In this document: positions 1-7,537 of the stretch, piece by piece
Position numbering within the stretch: the first letter of the stretch is position 1
Layout of the letters: each line of letters starts with the position of its first letter
Assembly: GCA_963786765.1 (NCBI GenBank)
Contig: CAWBAJ010000037.1
Coordinates: 1 to 64,000, forward strand
Direction: 5' to 3'
Source: DATKNA01 sp963786765
GTDB taxonomy: Bacteria; Actinomycetota; Actinomycetes; Actinomycetales; Kineosporiaceae
Length of the DNA stretch: 64,000 nucleotides
Made by a program: the position numbers and the translations under genes
Notes under the pieces: model-generated
Seen by the model: only the letters and a program-made list of their open reading frames with translations
The model's database searches: none
What the model was told of the DNA's origin: nothing

Positions 1-74
1 GGTGCCCCCGGCAGGATTCGAACCTGCGCACCCGCCTCCGGAGGGCGGTGCTCTATCCCCTGAGCTACGGGGGC
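1..74 (-). tRNA. tRNA-Arg (anticodon CCG), 3' edge at window boundary
   Basis: Read on the minus strand, positions 74 to 68 give GCCCCCG, which pairs with CGGGGGC at 10 to 4 as a 7-bp acceptor stem. A TTCGAAT T-loop and an anticodon stem-loop with CTCCGGA (anticodon CCG) lie between. The discriminator A is at 3 and CC at 2-1, so the final A of a CCA end would fall outside the window. It decodes CGG, a common Arg codon in high-GC genomes. Confidence 0.93.
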
Positions 75-228
75 TCGGGGCGCGAAGAGACTATCAGCCC
101 CTGGCGCGGCGTTGCGCGGGCAGGACGGCGGGTCAAGAGCGTGAAGATCAGCCGCGGGCGCCCGCGAGGTCGTACTGTGCCCTGAGCGCGAGATGGCGAA
201 GGGCGCGAGTCGCGGGTCGGGAGATCAG

Positions 229-681
229 ATGGACGAGGCGGGTGCTCGCTACGTCGCGCCGAAGGGCGTCGACCGGATCTTCAACCGGGTCGTCGCGCTG
301 CTCACCCGCGCGGGCATCAGCCTGCTCGGTTCCCGGATCCTGCGGGTACGCGGGCGGTCCAGCGGACAGTGGCGCGAGACGCCGGTGAACCTGCTGACGG
401 TGGACGGCCAGAGGTATCTGGTGGCACCGCGCGGCACCACCCAGTGGGTGCGGAACATCCGGGTCGCCGGTGGCGGGGAGCTCAGGGTGGGGCGCCGCGT
501 GACGGCGTTCACGGTGCAGGAGTTGCCGGACGGCGAGAAGCCTCCAATAATCCGCGCTTACCTCGAACGATGGGCCTGGGAGGTCGGGCGGTTCTTCGAG
601 GGCTTGAACAAGTCCTCACCGGACAGCGAGTTGCTACGCGTCGCCACCGACTTCCCCGTCTTCCGGGTGACCACCCGCTAG
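229..681 (+). CDS. Ddn-like F420H2-dependent (deazaflavin) oxidoreductase, DUF385/nitroreductase family
   Basis: A protein of about 150 residues of the split beta-barrel Ddn/DUF385 family, which uses coenzyme F420 to reduce diverse substrates in actinobacteria. The family core is visible: a strand with RVRGRSSGQWRETPVN, then LVAPRG and TTQWVRNIR, the usual F420-phosphate-binding segment. An upstream ATG at 193 is in frame, but GGGAG at 219-223 sits 5 nt before the ATG at 229, so 229 is preferred. The substrate cannot be read from sequence. It is a single gene transcribed away from the tRNA and convergent with the GntR regulator. Confidence 0.85.
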   Translation: MDEAGARYVAPKGVDRIFNRVVALLTRAGISLLGSRILRVRGRSSGQWRETPVNLLTVDGQRYLVAPRGTTQWVRNIRVAGGGELRVGRRVTAFTVQELPDGEKPPIIRAYLERWAWEVGRFFEGLNKSSPDSELLRVATDFPVFRVTTR

Positions 682-722
682 CGCGGACCTACCAACGGGA
701 GCCTCGGGCAGCGACGGCGCGC

Positions 723-1445
723 TCAGTCCGTCACGGGCCGCTGCGCGCGCAAGAGCGACAGGAGCTCGTCGAGGAAGCCGGCGGCCTCGACCTCCGCGCG
801 CTGCGGGTCCTGCGCCTCGATGGCGTCGACGAGGGCCACGTGCTCGTTCTCGTCCGCGCCGCCGTGCAGGTACAAGTTGCTCCGGACGTTCTCACTGACG
901 GTCTCCACGACGTTCTCGTAGAGCTCGGTGAGCACCGGGTTGTGGGCGGCGTGCCCGATGGCGCGGTGTACCGCGACGTCGGCGGCGATCTGGGCGTCGA
1001 CGTCGCCGCGGCGCGCAGCCGCGTTGCGGTCGACGATGAGTCCGCGCAGCCGAGCGACGTCGTCCGGTGTGCGGTGCAGCGCTGCCAGCCGGGCCGCGCC
1101 GGCCTCGAGCGTGCGCCGTACCTCGAGCACGTGCACGTGGTGCGCGGTGGCGACCCGCCGGCCCACTGCCCCCGCGAGCTCGGACGCCGCCAGCACGTAG
1201 GTGCCCGAACCTTGCCGTCGCTCCAGCAGACCGGCGTGGACGAGCGACTGCACCGCCTCCCGGACGGTGTTCCGGCTCGTGCCGGTGAGCTGTGCGAGCT
1301 CGGCCTCGGTGGGGATGCGCGAGCCGATGGCCCATGTGCCCGCGACGATCTGCTCCCGGAGCTGGTCGATGACCTGCTCGATGAGCCCGGCCCGGCGGGC
1401 GGTTCGCAGCGCGGGGAGAGCGCCCGTCTCGGGCGACTGCGTCAT
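723..1445 (-). CDS. GntR-family transcriptional regulator, FadR/FCD subfamily
   Basis: 240 residues. The N-terminal winged helix (residues about 20-85) contains IPTEAELAQLTGTSRNTVREA and the wing GLLERRQGSGTYV, typical of GntR. The C-terminal alpha-helical FCD ligand domain follows, with conserved D..H..H metal-binding spacing around VAVHRAIGHAAHNP. It is divergent from the adjacent MFS transporter with only 43 bp between starts, so it probably controls that transporter and itself in response to a carboxylic-acid ligand. The ligand is unknown. Confidence 0.9.
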   Translation of the reverse strand: MTQSPETGALPALRTARRAGLIEQVIDQLREQIVAGTWAIGSRIPTEAELAQLTGTSRNTVREAVQSLVHAGLLERRQGSGTYVLAASELAGAVGRRVATAHHVHVLEVRRTLEAGAARLAALHRTPDDVARLRGLIVDRNAAARRGDVDAQIAADVAVHRAIGHAAHNPVLTELYENVVETVSENVRSNLYLHGGADENEHVALVDAIEAQDPQRAEVEAAGFLDELLSLLRAQRPVTD

Positions 1446-1488
1446 CCCGTCATCCTATCTGTACTGCTCCGATTGATACGATTCCGCG
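1446..1488. promoter_or_regulatory. Divergent promoter/operator gap between GntR regulator and MFS transporter
   Basis: This 43-bp gap is AT-richer than its surroundings and must hold the start signals of both genes and, by inference, the operator of the GntR protein. I do not see a clean symmetric GntR operator and do not assign boxes. Confidence 0.4.
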
Positions 1489-2817
1489 GTGGAGGATGCC
1501 CCGGTCGGCGCACCCGTTGCTGTCGATCGTCCCACTCCCGATATCCGTTCCGCCCGTTCCAGGGGACAGGCCATCCGGGTGCTGGCCGCCCTGCTCCTGC
1601 TCACGCTGACGCTGCGGACGGCCGTCACCGGGCTGTCGCCGCTCCTGCCGCGGGTCAGTCAGGGCGTCCCGCTCACGCCCGTGCAAGCCGGCGTGGTGGG
1701 TGCGCTGCCTCCGTTCTGCTTCGCCGCGGCAGGCCTGATCGGGCCGCCGCTGCTGCGGCGCGCGGCGGCCGAGCGGGTGGTCCTGCTGCTGGCCGGGTTG
1801 ATGATCGCCGGGCTCGTGCTGCGCCCCTGGGCGCCGGGTCCGTGGCTGTTCATGGTGGCGTCCGTGGTGGCCCTGCTCGGCATGGGGCTCGGCAACGTCG
1901 TGCTGCCGGTGCTGGTCAAGGCCTGGTTCCCGGACCGCATCGCCACCGTCACGTCGATGTACGTCATGGGGGTCACCGCCGGGACGTCCCTGCCCGCGCT
2001 GCTCGCCGTCCCGGTGGCGGACGAAGTCGCGCACTCGACCGGCAGCGAACGGCTCGGCTGGCAGGTCGGACTCTCCTGGTGGGCCTCGCTGAGCCTGCTC
2101 GTGATCCTCGCCTGGCTGGTCCCGGCCCGGCACCCCCGCGCAACGCCCGCGCCGCGACTTGTGTCCCGTCATCGTGATCATTCCTCACAGATGATCACGA
2201 TGAGGGGACACAAGTCGCTCTGGGGGAGCCGGACGGCGATCGGGATCATGCTGCTCTTCGGCGCCAACTCGCTGACGAGCTACGCGATGTTCGCCTGGCT
2301 GCCGACACGCCTCACCGAGGCCGGCATGGCGCCGGCGACCGCCGGGCTCATGCTCGCAGTCTTCGGCGGGATGGGGGTGCCCGCGGCGCTCGTCGTGCCG
2401 CACCTCGCCGCCCGGACCGGCCGCATCGCGCTGCTCGCCACCCAGTTCGCCGTCTGCTTCGCGATCGGCGAGCTCGGCCTGCTGCTCGCGCCGCTGCACC
2501 TCACGCTGCTCTGGGTGGTGATCGCCGGCTGGGGCAGCGGCGGCTTCTCCCTCGCGCTCACCCTCGTCGGCCTGCGCTCACGAACGCCTGCCGGGGCTGC
2601 CCGGCTGTCCGGCTTCGCGCAGGGACTGGGCTACCTCATGGCCGGGTTCGGCCCGATCATCGCCGGCGTCCTGCGCCAGGAGACGGGTGGGTGGACCGCG
2701 CCGTTCGCCGTCCTGATCGCGATCCTCGTGCTCATGGTGGCCGGCGGGATCCTCGCGAACCCCGGCGAGACCGTCGAGGAAGAGCTGGAGGAACGCGCCG
2801 CTAGCCTTGTCGGGTGA
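1489..2817 (+). CDS. MFS transporter, CynX/NimT (cyanate/nitroimidazole-type) family
   Basis: 442 residues with 12 predicted hydrophobic segments. The N-terminal half begins with the family-typical LRTAVTGLSPLLP and the MGLGNVVLPVLVKAWFPDR block, as in CynX/NimT-like proteins; substrate unknown. The GTG start at 1489 is the first in frame after the divergent gap. The stop overlaps the argS start (GTGA at 2814). The central cytoplasmic loop (about residues 222-244) is encoded by a near-perfect inverted repeat (2154-2218) that looks like a later insertion kept in frame. It is probably regulated by the divergent GntR protein. Confidence 0.88.
   Translation: MEDAPVGAPVAVDRPTPDIRSARSRGQAIRVLAALLLLTLTLRTAVTGLSPLLPRVSQGVPLTPVQAGVVGALPPFCFAAAGLIGPPLLRRAAAERVVLLLAGLMIAGLVLRPWAPGPWLFMVASVVALLGMGLGNVVLPVLVKAWFPDRIATVTSMYVMGVTAGTSLPALLAVPVADEVAHSTGSERLGWQVGLSWWASLSLLVILAWLVPARHPRATPAPRLVSRHRDHSSQMITMRGHKSLWGSRTAIGIMLLFGANSLTSYAMFAWLPTRLTEAGMAPATAGLMLAVFGGMGVPAALVVPHLAARTGRIALLATQFAVCFAIGELGLLLAPLHLTLLWVVIAGWGSGGFSLALTLVGLRSRTPAGAARLSGFAQGLGYLMAGFGPIIAGVLRQETGGWTAPFAVLIAILVLMVAGGILANPGETVEEELEERAASLVG
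2154..2218. repeat. Long inverted repeat inside the MFS gene (28-bp arms, 9-bp loop)
   Basis: Arms 2154-2181 and 2191-2218 are reverse complements with one mismatch and a 9-nt centre. Each arm combines GCGACTTGTGTCCC with TCATCGTGATCAT. It encodes part of the loop between transmembrane segments 6 and 7, a tolerant site. The symmetry is far beyond what codon constraint would give, so I read it as an inserted palindromic element. Confidence 0.85.
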
Positions 2818-4484
2818 CCCCCGCCGAGCTCTCCGCCGCGATCCGGGCCTGCCTGCAGGCGGCCGTCGATGCCGGTGACCTGTCGGTCGCCGTCCCGGCG
2901 GACATCCGCGTGGAGCGGCCCAAGCAGCGCGAGCACGGCGACTGGTCGACGAACGTGGCCCTGCAGCTGGCGAAGCAGGCCGGCCGGCCGCCGCGGGAGG
3001 TCGCGACCCTGCTCGCGGCCCGCCTGGGCGAGGTGCCGGGCATCAAGAGCGTGGACGTCGCAGGTCCGGGGTTCCTCAACGTCGTCCTCGACGCCGCCGC
3101 AGCCGGCGAGCTGGCGCGGCTCATCGTCGAGGCCGGGGCGCAGTACGGGCGCACCGACGTGGGCGCGGGGCACCGCGTGAACCTCGAATTCGTGTCGGCG
3201 AACCCGACCGGGCCGCTGCACCTCGGGGGCACCCGGTGGGCCGCGGTCGGTGACAGCCTCGCGCGCATCCTCGCCGCCACCGGCGCGCAGGTGGCGCGCG
3301 AGTACTACTTCAACGACCACGGCGCGCAGCTCGACCGGTTCGCCCGCTCACTGCTGGCCCGCGCGAAGGGTGAGCCGGCCCCTGAGGACGGGTACGGGGG
3401 CGCCTACATCGACGACATCGCCTCCCGCGTGGTCGCGGATGCGGTCGCCGCGGGGGAGCCCGATCCGCGCACCCTCCCGGACGGCGACGCTCAGGAGGTC
3501 TTCCGCGCCCGCGGGGTCGACCTCATGTTCGCGGAGATCAAGTCCGACCTGCACGAGTTCCGCGTCGACTTCGACGTGTACTTCCACGAGGACGATCTGC
3601 ACGGCTCGGGGGCGGTCGAGCGGGCCATCGCGCGGCTGCGGGAGCTCGGGCACGTGTACGAGGCCGACGGCGCGGTGTGGCTGCGCAGCACCGAGTTCGG
3701 CGACGACCGCGACCGGCCCATCATCCGGTCCAACGGCGAGGCCACCTACTTCGCCGGCGACCTGGCTTACTACCTCGACAAGCGCGAACGCGGCTTCGAC
3801 CGCTGCGTGATCATGCTGGGCGCCGATCACCACGGTTACATCGGACGGATGATGGCAATGTGCGCGGCGTTCGGCGACGAGCCGCACGTCAACCTCGAGA
3901 TCCTCATCGGGCAGATGGTCAATCTCGTCAAGGACGGGCAGCCGGTCCGGATGAGCAAGCGCGCCGGCACCGTCGTCACGATGCAGGACCTCGTCGAAGC
4001 CGTCGGCGTCGACGCCGCCCGGTACGCGCTCGCGCGTTCGTCGGCGGATGCCCAGATCGACATCGACCTCGATCTGCTCACTCAGCGGACGAACGAGAAC
4101 CCGGTCTTCTACGTGCAGTACGCGCACGCTCGCCTGTCGGGGATCGTGCGCAACGCGGTCGCGGCCGGCGTCCGGCGCGAGGACGCGTTCGAGCCCGCGC
4201 TGCTCGACGACCCCGCGGACTCCGTCCTGCTCGCGGCCCTCGCCGAGTTCCCGCGGGTGGTCGCCCAGGCCGCGGAGCTGCGCGAGCCGCATCGCGTCGC
4301 CCGCTACCTGGAGGAACTGGCCGGGGGTTTCCACAAGTGGTACGAGGCGACTCGCGTCACGCCGCGCGGCGAGGAGCCGGTCACCGACGGCCACCGCACC
4401 CGGCTGTGGGTCGCGGAGGCGGCGCGTCAGGTGTTCGCCAACGGCCTCGGACTGCTCGGCGTGAGCGCGCCGGAGCGGATGTAG
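2814..4484 (+). CDS. argS: Arginyl-tRNA synthetase
   Basis: A 556-residue class I aminoacyl-tRNA synthetase that charges tRNA-Arg. Visible features are the N-terminal tRNA D-loop-recognition domain, the SANPTGPLHLGG segment (HIGH-type motif, residues about 127-138), the KMSK-type motif in RMSKRAGTVVT (about 378) and the C-terminal DALR anticodon-binding helix bundle ending ANGLGLLGVSAPERM. The GTG start overlaps the stop of the MFS gene; lysA follows after 2 bp. The open frame is intact. The argS-lysA-hom order is usual in actinobacteria. Confidence 0.98.
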   Translation: MTPAELSAAIRACLQAAVDAGDLSVAVPADIRVERPKQREHGDWSTNVALQLAKQAGRPPREVATLLAARLGEVPGIKSVDVAGPGFLNVVLDAAAAGELARLIVEAGAQYGRTDVGAGHRVNLEFVSANPTGPLHLGGTRWAAVGDSLARILAATGAQVAREYYFNDHGAQLDRFARSLLARAKGEPAPEDGYGGAYIDDIASRVVADAVAAGEPDPRTLPDGDAQEVFRARGVDLMFAEIKSDLHEFRVDFDVYFHEDDLHGSGAVERAIARLRELGHVYEADGAVWLRSTEFGDDRDRPIIRSNGEATYFAGDLAYYLDKRERGFDRCVIMLGADHHGYIGRMMAMCAAFGDEPHVNLEILIGQMVNLVKDGQPVRMSKRAGTVVTMQDLVEAVGVDAARYALARSSADAQIDIDLDLLTQRTNENPVFYVQYAHARLSGIVRNAVAAGVRREDAFEPALLDDPADSVLLAALAEFPRVVAQAAELREPHRVARYLEELAGGFHKWYEATRVTPRGEEPVTDGHRTRLWVAEAARQVFANGLGLLGVSAPERM

Positions 4485-4486
4485 CC

Positions 4487-5920
4487 GTGGCCACTCACGA
4501 GGCCGGCGCGCTGCATGCGCCCGGCTACGGCGGCGTGGCCGTCGTCCCGGGCTGGTTGCGCCCGCCGGGCGACATCAACGAGCTGCTCGCCTCGTTGTGG
4601 GCGGCCTCCGTCGAGCGAGGCGACGACGGGGCGCTGCGCGTCGGCGGGGTCGACGTCCGGGACCTCGCGGCGGAGTTCGGGACGCCCGCATATGTGCTCG
4701 ACGAACAGGACTTCCGGGCCCGCGCCGCCGACTTCAGGGACGCCTTCCGCGAGGCGTTCGACGGCCCTTCCGCCAAGGGGGCCGACGTCTACTACGCCGG
4801 CAAGGCGTTCCTGTGCACGGAGGTCGCGCGCTGGGTGGCCGCCGACGGCTTGTCCCTGGACGTGTGCACCGGCGGGGAGCTCGCCGTGGCGCTACGGGCC
4901 GGCGTCCCGGCGGAGCGGATCGGGCTGCACGGCAACAACAAGTCGGACGCCGAGCTGCGCCGGGCGCTCGGCGCCGGCGTGGGCCGCATCGTCGTGGACT
5001 CGCTGGAGGAGGTCGACCGGGTCGCGGACCTCGCCGGCGAGGCCGGCGTCCGCGCGCCCGTGCTGCTGCGCGTGACGGTCGGCGTCGAGGCGCACACGCA
5101 CGAGTACATCGCGACGGCTCACGAGGACCAGAAGTTCGGGCTCTCGATCACGGGTGGCGCGGCCCAGGAGGCGGTGCGGCGCGCGCTGTCGCGGAGCGAG
5201 CTCGAGGTCGTCGGACTGCACAGCCACATCGGCTCACAGATCTTCGACACGGGCGGCTTCGAGATCGCGGCACGCCGGGTGCTGCGACTGCACGCCGACA
5301 TCGCTCGGGATCAGGGCGTGGAGCTGCCGGAGCTCGACCTCGGCGGCGGGTTCGGCATCGCCTACACCAGCGAGCACGACCCGCTCGCGCCTGCCGCCCT
5401 CGCGCAGGAGCTCGCCGGGATCGTGGTCCGTGAGTGTGCGGCGCTCGGTGTCGCCGTTCCGCGGGTGTCGGTCGAGCCGGGCCGCGCGATCGCCGGGCCG
5501 AGCACCTTCACGCTGTACGAGGTGGGCGCGGTGAAGGACGTGCTGCTCGACCACGGCGCTCGCCGGCGCTACGTCGCGGTGGACGGCGGCATGAGCGACA
5601 ACATCCGCACCGCGCTCTACGACGCGGACTACTCGTGCACGTTGGCCTCGCGGGCATCGACGGCGCCGCCGGTGCTCGTCCGCGTCGTCGGGAAGCACTG
5701 CGAGAGCGGCGACGTGGTCGTTCGCGACGAGTTCCTGCCGGGTGACGTCGGGCGCGGCGACCTGATCGCCGTCCCGGGCACCGGCGCCTATTGCCGGAGC
5801 ATGGCCAACACCTACAACCACGTGCCGCGGCCGCCGGTGGTCGCCGTCCGAGACGCCAAGGCCCGGGTGATCGTCCGCCGCGAGACCGAGGACGATTTGC
5901 TGGCGCTGGACGCCGGCTGA
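4487..5920 (+). CDS. lysA: Diaminopimelate decarboxylase
   Basis: 477 residues, fold-type III PLP enzyme catalysing the last step of lysine synthesis (meso-diaminopimelate to L-lysine). The Schiff-base lysine is in VYYAGKAFLC (about residue 104), HSHIGSQ binds the PLP phosphate, ELDLGGGFGI is the glycine-rich loop, and the active-site Cys is in HCESGDVV (about 405). The GTG start is 2 bp after argS with no room for another promoter, so the pair is cotranscribed. It ends just before a tandem repeat array at 5938. Confidence 0.97.
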   Translation: MATHEAGALHAPGYGGVAVVPGWLRPPGDINELLASLWAASVERGDDGALRVGGVDVRDLAAEFGTPAYVLDEQDFRARAADFRDAFREAFDGPSAKGADVYYAGKAFLCTEVARWVAADGLSLDVCTGGELAVALRAGVPAERIGLHGNNKSDAELRRALGAGVGRIVVDSLEEVDRVADLAGEAGVRAPVLLRVTVGVEAHTHEYIATAHEDQKFGLSITGGAAQEAVRRALSRSELEVVGLHSHIGSQIFDTGGFEIAARRVLRLHADIARDQGVELPELDLGGGFGIAYTSEHDPLAPAALAQELAGIVVRECAALGVAVPRVSVEPGRAIAGPSTFTLYEVGAVKDVLLDHGARRRYVAVDGGMSDNIRTALYDADYSCTLASRASTAPPVLVRVVGKHCESGDVVVRDEFLPGDVGRGDLIAVPGTGAYCRSMANTYNHVPRPPVVAVRDAKARVIVRRETEDDLLALDAG

Positions 5921-5937
5921 CCCCTACCCTCAGCGAC

Positions 5938-5995
5938 GATCAAGGAAAAGTTGGGGATCAAGGAATTCTCAGGGATCAAGGAATTCTCAGGGATC
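5938..5995. repeat. 18-bp GATC-type tandem repeat array, locus 1
   Basis: Three complete 18-bp units start at 5938, 5956 and 5974 and a partial unit starts at 5992. The consensus is GATCAAGGAATTCTCAGG; the first unit differs in its second half. The array fills the space between the convergent lysA and SDR genes. The TGA stop of the SDR gene (plus-strand tca, 5994-5996) is part of the partial unit's GATCA. The same unit occurs at 42613-42702. Confidence 0.9.
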
Positions 5996-6687
5996 ACATT
6001 GAGCGCTGCGGCTGCAGGTCGATCTCGACAGGACAGCCCGTCGCGGGGAAGGTCACGACGAAGCGCACGGCGGCCGCGACGTCATCCGGCGTCAGCAGGT
6101 CTCCGGGCCGATCCCGGCCCGCGGGGGAGAGTAGGCCTGCCCCGGCCGCGACCAGGCCAGGAGAGATGAGGCTGACCTTGACGCCATGATCCCGGACGTC
6201 GAGGAACACCGCGTGCGCCAGCCCCGCGAGGCCGTGCTTGCTGGCGACGTAGGCGGCGTTGCCCGGGTAGGCCCGGCGGGCGGCTCCCGAGCCGATGTAC
6301 ACCAGCGCGCTCGGCGCCCGCGCCACCAGGGTGGGCAGCACGAGGCTGGTCAGAACGGCGGCGGCGGTGAGATTGACGTCGAGAACCTGCCGCCAGCGTT
6401 CTGGATCGGCCTCCTGCGCGGGCGCCCAGTCGAAGACGCCGGCAGCCCAGACCACGACGTCGAGACCGCCGGCCTCGAGCACCCCGTCAAGGGCGGTGCG
6501 CACGGCCACGTCGTCCGTGACGTCGACGGCATCGGCACGCGCCGCCGCCGTCGGCGGCAGCGGCGACGAGCCGGTCCCGGTCACGTCCCCACAGCACGAG
6601 CTCGTGCCCGAGGTCGGAGAGCGACGTTGCTATCGCCGTCCCGATGTCACTGGACCCTCCGACGACGAGGGCGCGGCGTGCTGTCAC
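5994..6687 (-). CDS. Short-chain dehydrogenase/reductase (SDR), frame interrupted
   Basis: An approximately 230-residue classical SDR oxidoreductase. The N-terminal cofactor motif GGSSDIG (residues 10-16) and WGRD follow the ATG at 6687. VDVTDD, VDVNLTAAAV, the catalytic Ser in YIGSGAARR and Tyr/Lys in YVASKHG follow. The N-terminal and catalytic parts lie in two frames joined by an apparent one-base insertion at about 6540, within a GGC/GCG-rich stretch. With that base removed the protein is continuous. Specificity is unknown. The stop codon falls in the 18-bp repeat array. Confidence 0.82.
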
Positions 6688-6799
6688 GCGCAGCAGGCTG
6701 GCACGCGTCCCTGCTCGCCGACACCCCTCGGTGGGCGGGCAAGCTCCGGCTGGATCAAGGCCCTCATGTGGTCGGCTCGTGGTGGACGAGGTGGCCGCG

Positions 6800-7384
6800 T
6801 CATCCGGCGGCCGGGTCCTTGAGCTTGGGATCGAGCAACAGAGCCTGTCGCACCTGCGCGTTACCCTCCACCTTGCTGCCGTGACTACGCAGCAGAAGGC
6901 CGAGGTTCATGTGCGCCCCCGCATTCTTCGGGTCCGCGGCAACTATGCGCCGGTACAGTGAGATGGCCTCTGCGTCGTCACCCTTGCCCTTGCGGATGAT
7001 GGCGAGGTTGAAGAGGGCGGGCACGTATGCCGGGTCGAGTCCCAGAACGACGCGGTACTTGTCCTCCGCCGCACCGTAGTTCGATTGAGCAGCGTCGACG
7101 AGGGCCAGGTTGTAGAGCGCGTACTTGTTCTTGTTGTCGTATTTCAGCGCCTCGCGGTAGCGGTCGGCGGCATCGTCGAGCTTGCCGTGGCTCTGCGCGT
7201 CGAGACCGGCGTCCAGAGCCTGCGCGGCCTTCTTCGCGTCAGGCTTCGGCGTCTCGATGCCACGGTCACCGCAGCCTGCGAGCCCGAGGGCGACGAGCAG
7301 CACGAGCGGAGCAAGGCAGGCGCGAACGCGCCGAGTTGCTGCCGCGGCCGGCATGCCGTCGGCGGTCGTGTCCGTCCGCACCAT
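6800..7384 (-). CDS. TPR-repeat lipoprotein
   Basis: 194 residues. A lipoprotein signal is present: Arg-rich N-terminus, hydrophobic APLVLLVALG, then the lipobox LAGC. The mature part is three to four tetratricopeptide repeats (AADRYREALKYDNKNKYALY, then NLALVDAAQSNYG, LFNLAIIRKGKGD, MNLGLLLRSHG), a protein-interaction scaffold anchored on the outer face of the membrane. The start at 7384 is supported by GGAGG about 5 nt upstream; a longer in-frame extension to 7489 lacks this. Partner unknown. It lies downstream of the collagen-like gene, separated by a hairpin. Confidence 0.85.
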   Translation of the reverse strand: MVRTDTTADGMPAAAATRRVRACLAPLVLLVALGLAGCGDRGIETPKPDAKKAAQALDAGLDAQSHGKLDDAADRYREALKYDNKNKYALYNLALVDAAQSNYGAAEDKYRVVLGLDPAYVPALFNLAIIRKGKGDDAEAISLYRRIVAADPKNAGAHMNLGLLLRSHGSKVEGNAQVRQALLLDPKLKDPAAG

Positions 7385-7495
7385 CAGTCCTCCGTCGTGA
7401 ACGTCCCGGTCCCCCCGTTCCGGCGGCAGCGCCGGCCCCGTGGAGGCCACCTGTCTACTTGTCGGTAGGCGCGAGGGGGAGGTGAGCAACGGGCC

Positions 7496-7521
7496 GGGCC
7501 CGCCAGAGTTCTGACGGGCCC
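7496..7521 (-). terminator. Hairpin terminator candidate after the collagen-like gene
   Basis: GGGCCCGCCAGA (7496-7507) pairs with TCTGACGGGCCC (7510-7521) with one wobble, 17 nt past the stop at 7538 on the minus strand. There is no U-run, as is common for actinobacterial terminators. Confidence 0.55.
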
Positions 7522-7537
7522 GCCTCGTCGCGATCGG

